The notes below the pieces were generated by a model. That model did no database searches. It saw only the letters and a list, made by a program, of their open reading frames with translations, and was not told the DNA's origin. A stretch of 64,000 nt of DNA from Oscarella lobularis (taxonomy: Eukaryota > Porifera > Homoscleromorpha > Homosclerophorida > Oscarellidae), in NCBI RefSeq assembly GCF_947507565.1, contig NC_089183.1, positions 1,116,001-1,180,000 of the forward strand, given 5' to 3'. Both the position numbers and the translations under genes were made by a program. This document shows, piece by piece, positions 10,701 to 21,496 of the stretch. How positions within the stretch are numbered: position 1 is the first letter of the stretch; every line of letters begins with the position of its first letter.

Positions 10701-13237
10701 ACCAAAGTATGTTGCCGTATAATGGTTTCTACAACTGGCTGGTAGCACTGTATATGTATGTCAACGTAAGCTCTCTCTATACATCTCTCTCTAACTCTCT
10801 CGCTTCTTACATAGGAATCGAGCCTTATTGAAGAATTCATGAGCAGTGTGCCAATAGAATAATGACTGTGAGAGCAAGCGCAAAGTAACGCGCTCTTCCC
10901 CAACTGAAAAAGGTAATAGAAGTACGAAACGCAGACCAGCACTTGAAATCAGAAAAACCTGGTTACGAGAATTCGGGTTGCAACCATTTTCTAAAAGCAA
11001 TTCCACCAAGTTCGACTGTCCTGAAGAACACGCTACAGGAAGCAAAGGATCGCAACCAATCTTGAAGAGAAGACAAAATACTGCAATTAAGAAACCTCTG
11101 AAACAGTTCATCAAAAACCTTGACTGAAAGGTTGACGTCTCCTCCGGCATTGATCAGTAATTTAGCAAGTTCAAAATGACCGCCACTACACGCTGACGCC
11201 AAAGGAGAGCGCCTAATCTAAAGTTTGCAATGCATTTATTCAAAAATAAGCTAACAGAAAATTTACTTTGTTGGCTTGATTGACGTTGGCTCTCGAAGCA
11301 ATCAGTAATCTTGCAATTTCTATGTTACCTTTCTCACAGGCTGCTAACAATGGAAATCTTCCGAACTACAGTTATAACATAGAAACAAAAGTAATCTTGG
11401 AGAGGACGGAGAAACCTTATCTTCCTTATTAATATTCGCTCCGGAACTGATAAGCATTCTACCAATTTCAAAATGGTTACTGTAACACGCTTGCTCAAGC
11501 GCAAAGCGTCCATTCTAAATAGAAAGTTTAACCAGTGACATAAAGCAACATTGCGTGAAGTACCTCGTCTGCCTCGTTTACATTGACTCCAGTGTCTATA
11601 AGTTTTTTCACAAAATCAGCCTTGCCACTACTGCAGGCGAACCCAAAGTGTCCTTTCTAAAGTTTAAAACGCATTTGTTAAGACAAACGCTAACGCAAGT
11701 TCTAAAGACAGGATCCCTCAACATACCATTTCAATCTTCCGAATCGTAGACGACAGGATGCCTTTTAGGGTTTCAATTTGCTGCTTAGTTTTCAGAGCGG
11801 TTCGAGACTAAGAAGTGGTAGACTATAAGCCGTAATAAAAGAACGCTAAGAATACCCTACATCCTTGTCGACCATTTCTTTTATACGAAAAAGTTTTCTC
11901 TAAAAATCAACGGCATACAGTACCAAAATCGTTTTGCAATATTATGCTCTTACTTCTGCGCTACTTGGTTTGCATTGCACTTTCTCGGTCTCTAAAAAGC
12001 TACGTTAGCACACTTTGATAACCTTGGAGGCCACTGCACCTTCTAAAGTACTTTTCAACTTTTTCCTACGTAGCCCAGATTCAAGACATTCTTCAGCAAT
12101 ATCAAGAGAATAGTATGCTGACAAGAAACGACTCCGAAACGTCTCTGCGTGACGCTTCGCCGTTTCATTGCAAAAATGCTCGATAGAAGAAAACGCCTTT
12201 GTCACCGGCATCAATAATGGTGACTGTCTAAGGAGACGAGACACTTTCACTGGCTCAAGGATGCCGAACTGGATTTCAGCATATGGGTCAATTTGAATGA
12301 AGGTTATTAGACCACGAGGATTGTGAAGATCAGAAACAAACTTAATGAAGTCTATACCACTAAGGGTAAGAAGAACGTCACAGCTGCCACGAAGCCTTTC
12401 TATCCTTTTACAGCCCAGCAGGCTAGGAAATGCTCTAAGTAGACGCTCTTTCTGAAGCAGAAAGCGCTCCTCGTTGATATTAGGTAGAAAAATTCTAAGA
12501 ACACATTGAAGTGGAATTTTGATGGTGAGATCAGCTTTTCCCACTTGACGTGTCAATGGCACGCTTAACGGCAGGCCATCAATAAACCGAAACTTAACGT
12601 CAACTCGCATTATCCCCTTCTTTACGACATTGCGAATTACGCTCTCAACACCGTTGCGATAGGGCTCAAAATCTTCTTTCAAGGCCTTGTCAATATGGAC
12701 AAGGATCTCTTCAAGGGAAGATAAGCCGGTGTCTATTAAAACTCCAGAATCTGGGGTAGAGTTCTCCGAAGAAGATTCGCCCATTGAACTCCAAGGAAGA
12801 ACTTGATCAACATTCGACTTCTTCAGTCTAGTACTTCTGCTGGCACCTTCACGAAAAGAGGCTTTTTGATGGGTCGCAACGAGTGATGTTGATTCCCTTG
12901 AGCTATCTGAATCTTGCTCTGTAACGTGGCCGCCTGTCGAGGAGGTCAGAAGACTCAAAAGCTGATCTCCTCCACGAAATTCCTTAAGCGTGGAGCAAAA
13001 GACGTCGAATGAAGGTAGAGGAGACTGCATAAGCGTCATCAATAGATGACGAGCACTCTTGCTTTTATCAATGCCAGCGGAACCCAGGCTGTCAATCATC
13101 TCCACATACCTACTCGGAGTGAGGAGTTCCTTTGTAAGCATCGAGTCCATCAGATTTTCTGAAATGATGCATGCGAGTGCGGACACGGCTTCGGAAAACA
13201 CGGGGATGAGACATGTCGACCATTTCGGATCGCTCAT
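7766..13237 (-). CDS. CARD-X-ankyrin-Roc-COR-Death protein (CARD-ROCO gene A)
   Basis: Probably intact multi-exon gene of about 1,490 aa. The first exon (13237-12023) starts MSDPKWS and encodes a CARD (about residues 10-95; ENLMDSMLTKELLTPSRY, KSARHLLMTL), a Ser-rich linker and an unrecognised domain of about 230 aa. After short linker exons come six ankyrin repeats, one per exon, at 11656-11564, 11514-11416, 11365-11267, 11217-11119, 11060-10959 and 10903-10811. The Roc exon (10439-9903) has VIGKAEARRTTL at the P-loop and DFAGQPFF as G3; the usual P-loop lysine is not conserved. COR follows (9593-8200; DLPWLC, CYFFPALI), then a C-terminal Death domain (8040-7766). Its role by analogy with DAPK/ROCO and CARD proteins is intracellular signalling to cell death or immunity; the ligand is unknown. 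Start chosen because MSDPKWS is kept in the other copies (MCDPKWS in E). Confidence 0.8.
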
Positions 13238-13948
13238 TTCGACTCTACAACTATATCTGGAGAGGACAGGCGATGACGAAGAGGAAGACAATTGCAGTAC
13301 CAAAAACTTGAATCAGCAACTGGCTGAGAACTGCCGAAAGACACGTTGACGTTCTTCTAGAGGGTCGACGGTGAAGAGAGTTTTGCGACTCTGTGACCCG
13401 GACTACGCGGCTGACCCGGATTCACAGATTCGTTGTCTCCTGCGGCATTGTCCTCTACTCTTGTTTCATTTTAGGCAGTCGTTGAAGTGCCAATGAGTTG
13501 GATGGATTTTTTTCTGGGCGTTGGAGAGAAAAGCTTTTCTTTGGGGATTGACTGGTTCACGCTGAATCGACGACGATGCATGAACAGAACGTGATGCCTT
13601 CGCGGAAAGGATTTCCTGCTTTGTCTGTTGATCCTGAGCGGCTATGATTTCTCTCTAACGACGGCTGAAGCCATTATATTTTCCTCCATTTTTTTCTGCC
13701 ATGCTTATAGGTTTAGACGGTGTACCATCATCGAGTCACATGAATATAACGTGTGTCTTAGCTAATTAAACTCCAGCGAGTCAAGTCAAATGTAAAGTCC
13801 GAAAAGGCTGAAGTTTTAGTCATATGTTCAGTCACGGTCAACAATGAAAATTCACTTTGTCTCGCCGGTGACGGCTTCATGCAGTCGAATGTGAGCTAAT
13901 TGTTCAGGTCCGCTGTTGCATTACCAAAGAACCGTTGGAAAGTTCTCC
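13238..13948. promoter_or_regulatory. Bidirectional promoter region of the A/K1 pair
   Basis: A spacer of 711 bp separates the divergent starts of gene A (minus) and K1 (plus). Nearly the same spacer recurs upstream of K3, K4 and K5, facing D, C and E, so it is a conserved divergent promoter. Recognisable shared blocks include GAGGGTCGACGG, GTGACCCGGACTA, TTGATCCTGAGCGGCTATG and TCAGTCACGGTCAACAATG. A block at 13744-13826 is inverted relative to the other copies. Confidence 0.65.
13744..13826. other. Inverted promoter block upstream of K1
   Basis: From ATATAACGTGTGTCTTAGC to GTTTTAGTCATATG the sequence is the reverse complement of the matching block in the K3, K4 and K5 promoters (for example CATATGAC...CTAAGACAC...ACGTTATAT near 43406-43481), while both flanks stay collinear. 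This is a small local inversion of about 83 bp. Confidence 0.8.
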
Positions 13949-14190
13949 ATGGGCAATTCTGATTCTAGCGTCCACCGTAAGTTTGATTTGTATTGTCGAT
14001 AAGATCGCCTTATCGTTTCGTACGTGTAGCTTTGACCAGGGCTGTACTCGACGGAGACCTTGCTCGCCTTCAAAAATTAATGAGCAAAACCGAAAACTGG
14101 GCGAACGTGAAAGACAGGGTAATAAAAACACTTGCGTGTGGGTGAAGTGGCAAGCAAAAGTAGATTCTTTTTATACGAATTTCCTGTGCC
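13949..14190 (+). pseudogene. Truncated K-type ankyrin gene (K1)
   Basis: Exon 1 (13949-13976, MGNSDSSVH) and exon 2 (14030-14118, ending ENWANVKDR) match the intact K genes. In the second intron, after ATACGAATTTCCTG, the sequence jumps to DNA that in the K3/C region lies downstream of the gene (TGCCTTTATCGAAATTAC). All later ankyrin exons are therefore deleted. It faces gene A head-to-head. At most about 40 residues could be made. Confidence 0.8.
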
Positions 14191-14215
14191 TTTATCGAAA
14201 TTACAAAATCGTGTG

Positions 14216-14540
14216 ATTTAGAAAATAAAATACACGTGTCGCCTGTTAGACTTTGGACACCTCTACTAGTACGTACGTTGCGTGACTTGCGGAAAAATGT
14301 GTTCTGATTTGACTTATAGCAGCATTCAAAAAAGTATAATCTACCTTCAATCGGCAGAGGCTTTATGTTACATACACGTGAGTCATGTATGTTGCAGCTG
14401 AGAAGGTATGAACGAATGAAAGTTTACTTAGAAGCAAAGGTTTTTGGAAGTTTTAGCGTGTTTCCTGTACTTGCTATTTTTCTTATGTGTACGTGCGAGG
14501 AAGTATAGATAACGTGTTCATATTATGTTATGTTTAGTTT
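14216..14540. other. Spacer between K1 and decayed LDLa region
   Basis: Non-coding, AT-rich. Its first part is shared with the K3 3' spacer. Nothing else is recognised. Confidence 0.45.
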
Positions 14541-14935
14541 TGGCACTTTTGGTCATCAACCTTCAGCTTGCAACTTTTCCGACGAGAAGAACTGTTCGTC
14601 AATCGCCAGTTGCTCTATGGAGTGGCTTTTGGCATCAGAATGGTGAATGCATTTGCCAAATCGAAGTGCGTAACAAAAGTAAACGACTGCAGCAACAGCT
14701 CTGACGGGCAGGAATGCTTGCTTCTATATCCTTAATTAATTTAACGCGTTTCCGTGCAACAACGACAACTGCATCTTGTGGCCACAACAGCGCCCAGTGA
14801 ATTAGCTCTGTGACGGAGATAACTAACGACAGTGACGATTATTCAGACGGTAGCTACAGCCAGTTTCGGTGCGACAACGAAAAATGTAGTCCTAAAAGCC
14901 ATGCCGTTGCGACGGTGATATCTCTGGCGGGTGAA
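14540..14935 (+). pseudogene. Decayed LDLa-repeat ectodomain
   Basis: Scattered LDLa fragments in several frames, such as FSDEKNCS near 14578, a DCSNSSDGQEC-like piece near 14685 and FRCDNEKCSPKSHA near 14868, with stops between them. This is the remains of another LDLa-RTK ectodomain, upstream of and probably paralogous to RTK2. Confidence 0.6.
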
Positions 14936-14965
14936 ACCTGTCAAAGGGTTGAGAGTCGTTTCGTA

Positions 14966-14993
14966 GGGTTAGGGTCGTTAGGTTGGGTTGGGG
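14966..14993 (+). repeat. G-rich, degenerate telomere-like tract
   Basis: The tract reads GGGTTAGGGTCGTTAGG followed by TTGGGTTGGGG. It has four runs of at least three G, so it could form a G-quadruplex, and it contains one GGGTTAGGG unit. It may be a decayed interstitial telomeric repeat or chance. Confidence 0.5.
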
Positions 14994-15025
14994 CTGTTAG
15001 GTCGGGTTGGAAGTCGTTCGGTTAA

Positions 15026-15705
15026 TTGGCTTGGAGTCTCTATAGTTGCGATCGACATTCCACAAGCTATATAGCGTGCGTTCGAGTTGCTTTCATATAG
15101 CATCTTATATACCATCTTTCTCTGTCTCTTCGGTTCCGTCTTGCCGTACTTTCTTGTTGCGTCTCCTCGCGTTGTCACTCGCAATGAAGCATGCAGGTAC
15201 AACAGTGCATGGGGCGATTCCCTTCAGTGGGGTAGTGAACAATTGTTGGAACAGCATGTCTAACTTGGAACGCCTGTATCTCCGCTTCTAGTCTGCCTAT
15301 TGTAATACGGTATTAGTTCAGGCCTTACTTGTAAAAATGGTGCCAACTGCGTCGCTGTACGTTGTTCCGTTTCTTGGCATTGAAGCTCCAAACATGACTA
15401 GTTACAGTACCGTTCTTGGAATAAACGAGTCATTTGGGGAACGCTATACTTTTGTGTTTTCCTACAAAGATCTATATATCATTCATAAGCTCAGCTTGTG
15501 CCTGATTGTATTGACGTTATGAACGTCCTTATACTACAGCCACTAAATTTAGATGCACCTGTCAACGTGAGAGTATAATTTGGTAATTGACTTAAAGACA
15601 ATATCTCCACACTTCTAGTAAAAGCTGCGGTAGTTTTTATTTCATGTGGAGTCTCTGGCAGTGTCCCGAATCCTGACAACTTTCACAACTTAATTAATCT
15701 TTTGT
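15026..15705. other. Region upstream of RTK2
   Basis: No gene is confidently seen. It may hold the 5' exon of RTK2, because the ectodomain exon begins at an acceptor (15707) without its own upstream ATG in frame. An open frame at 15337-15522 (MVPTASLYVVPFLGIEAP) is a candidate but lacks clear splice support. Confidence 0.35.
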
Positions 15706-15707
15706 AG

Positions 15708-17624
15708 GTCTTAACTTGCTCGCTATCTCTCTGCTAATGGGAACGATGCGACTTGTAGCCGGAGAACGAAGTCTATCTACATGCATTCGTCGCGGCGATT
15801 TTCAATGTCTGAATGAACAGTGCATTTCTCGACGTCGCCATTGTGACGGAAACTTTGACTGCGACGATGGCTCAGACGAAAATATCGGATGCAAACGAAG
15901 GATAAAACGTTCCCGCTGCCCTTCAGACCCATACCAGTGCGCAAATGGAGAGTGCATTCCATCAATGTACAAGTGCGACGGTGACAACGACTGTGGAGAT
16001 TTATCAGACGAACAAAACTGTTCTAGCTACTGCCGCCAAGATCCGTCACGGTACTGGTGCAACAAGGACAACCGTTGTATTCATGAACGTTTACGCTGCA
16101 ACGGTAGAAACGACTGTAATGATTTTTCAGATGAACAGAACTGCTCTACCTTCTGCCGCCAAAATCCGTCGTCGCGGTTTCTGTGCAAGGACAACGATCT
16201 GTGCATTTATCGCGTTTATCGCTGTGACGGTAACAACGACTGTGGCGATTCATCAGATGAGCAAAACTGTTCTAGCTACTGCCGTCAAGATCCATCAGTG
16301 TTTCAGTGCAAAAATCGCGCTGACTCTTGTATTCTTAAAATGTATCTCTGTGACGGTGACATCGACTGTGACGATGCATCTGATGAGCAAAACTGTTCTA
16401 GCTACTGCCGCCAAGATCTATCACGATTTTGGTGCAACAAGTACGGCTCTTGTATTCCTGAAATATATCGCTGTGACGGTGAAAACGACTGTGGCGATTT
16501 ATCAGATGAACTATGTTGTAATGGGAGCAATAGCAGTCCGATTTGGCATTGCGACGACGGAAGTTGTATTCATCAACGGTACCGTTGCGACGGTGGTTAC
16601 GACTGCCGGGACTATTCCGACGAGAACAACTGCGGTAATACAATTAATTAATAATGCACATTACTGTAGTTCGCGCTCCTTGTGATCAGATTAGCACAAA
16701 GCTTCTATGGCTGAATGGGCTCGCGGAAGCATGATTTAGCAAACGTAAAGTATGGTTCTAAAGTAGTCAAAGTTAGGATGTACTGTGCTCAGACTAACAC
16801 AGATAGTAATGAAACTATATTTAGTACAATCTGAAAAACTGCGAGAGTATTATATAACCCTAAACCTTATAAATTGAAAATGGAAGATAATCTGCGGATT
16901 TTTCATTTTAGGAAATGCAAATATTGTAATTATTGCCGTTCCAACAACTCTCTGTGCAATGATGGCTATGATACTTACTCCTCCAATTGTAATTTTCTGC
17001 AAAAAACGTTTCGCCTGCGAATGCACCTGGCAACGTCATACAACCGAAGATCAAATGTCTGTCGCACAAAGTGCCGTTGAAATGCAAAGTTACGCGTCAA
17101 ATGAACTTCAGGATTCTGACATCGCTGCGGAAATAGGCGACTTGAGCATTTGCCCTACACGTTTAAAAGTAGTGAAAGACATTGGAGAAGGTTGACTGCA
17201 TGTGAATGTATGGTTCATTTGAGAGATGTTGTTGTGTAGGTAATTTTGGAAGAGTCTACAAATGTCTGTTGGACGGAAGTACTGTTGCCGCAAAATCAGC
17301 TAAATCAGGTCCTAGATTCATAGTATGAATACACACATGCAAGTATTGAACGATGTAGGACTAAATGCGCGCGACTTCGTTTTGGAAGCCCTTAGAATGA
17401 GACGCATAATTAGCATGCAGAGATTGTACCAGAGTAGTTCTTCGAGCTTCAGCCTTGCCAATAACACAAATCATAACTTGGTTCGACTTTACTGTGCCTT
17501 GTGCGTAACGCTCTCGATACTGGTATTGAGCCTTGCATACGTAAAAAGACACGCAGTATCGTCATTGAAAGAAACCCGCGCCAGCAAAGTATACTTACCC
17601 AAAAGCAAAGCAAAACCTCTTTGA
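15708..17624 (+). CDS. LDLa receptor kinase truncated in the N-lobe and fused to antisense CARD-ROCO DNA (RTK2)
   Basis: The ectodomain exon (15708-16634) encodes a signal-peptide-like hydrophobic start (LLAISLLMGTMRLVAG) and seven LDLa modules. The next exon (16912-17190) holds the TM segment (TTLCAMMAMILTPPIVIFC) and juxtamembrane region. Exon 17240-17308 has the P-loop GEGNFGRV and VAAK lysine; exon 17359 onward begins helix C (LNARDFVLEALRM). At 17398-17402 the kinase sequence stops and is replaced by the antisense strand of the CARD-ROCO B Roc exon, adding about 75 unrelated residues before a stop at 17622-17624. There is no catalytic loop or DFG, so any product is a kinase-dead LDLa membrane receptor. 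The 5' exon carrying the start codon is not identified; an internal ATG at 15737 is possible. Confidence 0.75.
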
Positions 17625-19960
17625 GTTCTGTCGGACAAGGCAGTTCGTGTGAAAAACGCCCATTCTAAAGAAACTATGAGTAGGTAGCAATAAAGGCTCT
17701 AGTCCTACTTCGTCACGAAGAGCGGCAAGACCAGGTGATCGAGAGAGGATCATCTTGACGATATTGAGAGCATCACTCGAGATTTCTCTCACCAAAGTAT
17801 GTTGCCGTATAATGGTTTCTACAACTGGCTGGAAGCACTGTATATGTATATCGACGTAAGCTCTCTCTCTATAACTCTCGCTAACTCTCTCGCTTCTTAC
17901 ACAGGAATCGGGGCTTATTGAGGAATTCATGAGCAGTGTGCCAATAGAATAATGACTGTGAGTGCAAGCGCAAAGTAACGCGCTCCTCCCCAACTGAGAA
18001 AGGTAAAATGTACTTTATAAACTTAGACCAACACTTAGAAATCAGAAAAACCTGGTTACGAGAATTCGGGTTGCAACCCTTTTCTAAAAGCAATTCCACC
18101 AAGTTGGACTGTCCTAAAGAACACGCTACAGGAAGCAAAGGATCGCAACCAATCTTGAAGAGAAGACAAAATACTGCAATTAAGAAACCTCTGAAACAGT
18201 ACATAAAAACCTCGTCTGAAAGGTTGACGTCTCCCCCGGCATTAATCAGTAATTTAGCAAGTTCAAAATGACCGCCACTACACGCTGACGCCAAAGCAAA
18301 GCGCCTAATCTAAAGTTTGCAATGCATTTATTCAAAAATAAGTTGACAGAAAATTTACTTTGTTGGCTTGATTGACGTTGGCTCTCGAAGCAATCAGTAA
18401 TCTTGCAATTTCTATGTTGCCTTTCTCACAGGCTGCTAACAGTGGAAATCTTCCGAACTACATTTATAACGTAGAAATAAAAGCTAGTAGTCTTGTCGAA
18501 GACGCAGAAACCTTATCTTCCTTATTAATATTCGCTCCGGAGTTGATAAGCATTCTACCAATTTCAAAATGGTTACTATGACATGCTTTCTCCAGCGCAA
18601 AGCGTCCATTCTAAATACAAAGTTTCAACCAGTGACATAAAGCAACATTGCGTGAAGTACCTCGTCTGCCTCGTTTACATTGACTCCAGTGTCTATAAGT
18701 TTTTTGACAAAATCAGCATTACCACTACTGCAGGCAAACCCAAAGTGTCTTTTCTATATAACGTTTCAAACGCATTTGTTAAGACAAACGCTAGCGCAAG
18801 CTCTAAAGACAGGATCCCTCAACATACCATTTCAATCTTTCGAATCGTAGACGACAGGATGCCTTTTAGGGATGCCATTTGCTGCTTAGTTTTTAGAGCT
18901 GTTCGAGACTAAGAAGTGGTGGAATATAAGCCGTAATAAAAGAACGCTAAGAATACCCTACATCCTTGTCGACCATTTCTTTGATACGAAAAAGTTTTTT
19001 CTAAAAATCAACAGCATACAGTACCAAAATCGTTTTCCAATATTATGCACTTACTTCTGCGCTACTTGGTTTGCATTGCACCTTCTCGGTCTCTAAACAG
19101 CTACGTTAGCCCACTTTGAGAACCTTGGAGGCCACTGCACCTTCTAAAGTACTTTTCAACTTTTTTCCGCGTAGTCCAGATTCAAGACATCCTTCAGCGA
19201 TACCAAGAGAATAGTATGCTGACAGGAAACGGTTTCGAAACGTCTCTGCGTGACGCTTCGCCGTTTCATTGCAAAAATGCTCGATAGAAGAAAACGCCTT
19301 TGTCACCGGCATCAATAATGATGACTGTCTAAGGAGACGAGACACTTTCACTGGCTGAAGGATGCCGAACTGGATTTCAGCATATGGGTCAATTTGAATG
19401 AAGGTTATTAGACCCCGAGGATTGTGAAGATCAGAAACAAACTTAATCAAGTCTATACCACTAAGGGTAAGAAGAACTTCACAGCTGCCAGGAAGCTTTT
19501 CCATCCTTTTACAGCCCAGCAGGCTAGGAACTGTTCTAAGTAGACGCTCTTTCTGAAACAGAAAGCGCTCCTCGTCGATTGTAGGTAGAAAAATTCTTAG
19601 AACACATTGAAGTGGAATTCTGAGGGTGGGATCACCTTTTCCCACTTGATGTGTCAATAGCATGCTAAACGGCAGGCCATCAATAAACCGAAACTTAACG
19701 TCAACTCGCATCATCCCCTTCTTTGCGACATCGCAAATTACGCTCTCGACACCGTTGCGGTAGGGTTCGAAATCTTCTTTCAAGGCCTTGTCAATATGGA
19801 CAAGGACCTCTTCAAGGGAAGATGAGACGGTGTCTATTGAAACTCCAGAATCTGGGCCACAGTTCTCCGAAGAAGATTCGCCCATTGAACTCCAACGAAG
19901 AACTTGATCACTATTCGATTTCTTCAGTTTAGTACTTCTCGACCATTTCGGATCGCTCAT
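17398..19960 (-). pseudogene. CARD-less, 3'-truncated CARD-ROCO gene (B)
   Basis: The first exon starts MSDPKWS at 19960 but jumps in frame to RSTKLKKSNSDQ: the CARD is precisely missing compared with gene A. The unrecognised domain, the linker exons and six ankyrin exons follow as in A and C. The Roc exon starts at about 17532 and keeps the P-loop-like VIGKAEARRTTL, but is cut at 17400 where RTK2 sequence begins; translation then ends within about 12 foreign residues. Roc G3, COR and Death are lost. The N-terminal part resembles gene C and the Roc end is closest to gene A, suggesting gene conversion. Its divergent partner is probably K2, separated by the CTHRC1-bearing segment. Confidence 0.8.
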
Positions 19961-20593
19961 TTCGACTCTACAACTAGATATATCTCGATAACAATCCTGT
20001 AGTCGGCCGGAAGAGGGCGTAACCTGCCAAAAGTGATAAGCGCCTGCAAATGTCTTGCAAGTGAGGACAGGCGATGACGAAGAGGACGACGATAACGAAG
20101 ACTTGGATCAGCAACTGGCTGAGAACTGCTGAGAACCGCCGAAAGACACGTTGACGACTCAGACGTTCGTCTAGAGGGTCGACGGCGAAAAGAGTTTTGC
20201 GACGCTGTGACCCGGACTAACGGCTGTCCCCGGATTCGCAGATTCGTTTTTTTCCTGCGAAATGGTGATGAGTTCATCCGAATTTTATCCGTGCGGCATG
20301 TTCTCTACTCTTGTTGTGTTTTAGGCAGTCGTTGAAGTGTCAATGGGTTGGATGGATTTTTTCTGGGCGCTGGAGAGGCTTCGACATCGCGGCTCGTTTT
20401 CTAAAGAGACAAAGCAAGCATAGAGAAAAGCTTTCTTTGCGGATTGACTATCATAACTGCTCATAGAGACTGGCTCAAGCTGAATCGACGACTACGATAC
20501 ATGGTATTAGGCCTACATACTGACACGAACAGCGTATGTAAATTGAGAGCAAACAAGGAGCATTTGCGCTATTAGTCGAAAGCCAGTTTTGGC
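19961..20593. promoter_or_regulatory. CARD-ROCO half of a split divergent promoter
   Basis: The first 400 bp (to about 20380) match the ROCO-side half of the A/K1 and C/K4 spacers (GTGAGGACAGGCGATGACG, GTTGGATGGATTTTT). The K-side half is not here; it reappears near 23650 in front of K2. From about 20380 to 20593 the sequence is unrelated to those promoters and contains GCCTACATACTGACACGAAC, similar to 53479 downstream of K6. Confidence 0.55.
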
Positions 20594-21496
20594 TCATTTT
20601 TGCGACTGAGGATATTCTTCAATTATTATACGTGAAACAGAATTCCATCCGGAATGACGATCGGATGTTCCATAACTGGGGCAGTTTCCCACATGAACGG
20701 CTACTCTTATTAGTCCGGATGGAATGTTCTCACAAAGTCCTTCTATTTGGCGAGGTCGATGAACGTAAGATTTGATATCGACATACACGACGCCTTCAAT
20801 TGCCATGGGTCCCGAACATTCCGCTCCATCAAAAGTGAAGTACCAACGTCCACAACAGTCACCATTAGAACAGTGTAGTCTCATATCGGCAGCGTACATT
20901 ACTCTGAGAGCGGTAGACGAGTCATATTTTTTAAAAACGCATTCCTAATTTAAAGCAATTTAACGCGTATATTAAGATTATTGATAGACTACCTGTATAA
21001 GACCTGTGTCTTTTGCATCTTCTCTTCTCCAGACGTACTGCTTCCAGTTTATTGAATGAACGGTACCGTTTTCTCCTTGAGGTCCGGGATCACCCAAGTT
21101 TCCTTTTTGTCCGATTCCAATTGGTCCCCGTTCTCCCAAATTTCCCTTTGGACCCATCTTTCCCGTTGCTCCTTTGTCACCTTTAGCGCCCTTTGTTCCG
21201 TCGTTTCCTTTTTGTCCTTGCAAACCGTTTCTTCCTGGCAATCCGTTTTGCCCTGGAGTTCCCGGAATTCCTGGAATTCCAGAGCAGACACCGGCGGAGC
21301 CCTTATTTAATAAAGATGGGCTTACTTTATTAGTTAAGCTCAATGAGTCGTACACACTATCAACCTGATCTGTTTTGGGGGAATTTCCTTTGACAGAGTA
21401 GAGAGATAGTATCAGAGCAGCAAGAAAACAATGAAAACTTGTTTCCATTTTCATTTTGTAGCTTTGGCTATTGAAGCTGTTTGTTTCTACATTCAT
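20594..21496 (-). CDS. CTHRC1: CTHRC1-like secreted collagen triple-helix protein
   Basis: Two exons (21496-20993 and 20944-20594) give about 284 aa. Parts in order: signal peptide (FHCFLAALILSLYSVKG), a spacer, a short collagen-like helix of Gly-X-Y triplets (GIPGIPGTPGQNGLPG onward, roughly residues 72-140 with one interruption), then the C-terminal globular domain of CTHRC1 (NWKQYVWRREDAKDTGLIQ; WYFTFDGAECSGP; GWNSVSRIIIEE). The match to the animal CTHRC1 family is strong in that domain. Known family members are secreted glycoproteins acting in matrix remodelling and Wnt/PCP signalling. Either of two further in-frame ATGs (21454, 21448) could be the true start. It sits inside the interrupted B/K2 promoter; decayed copies lie at 22690-23520 and 47115-48640. 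Confidence 0.88.
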
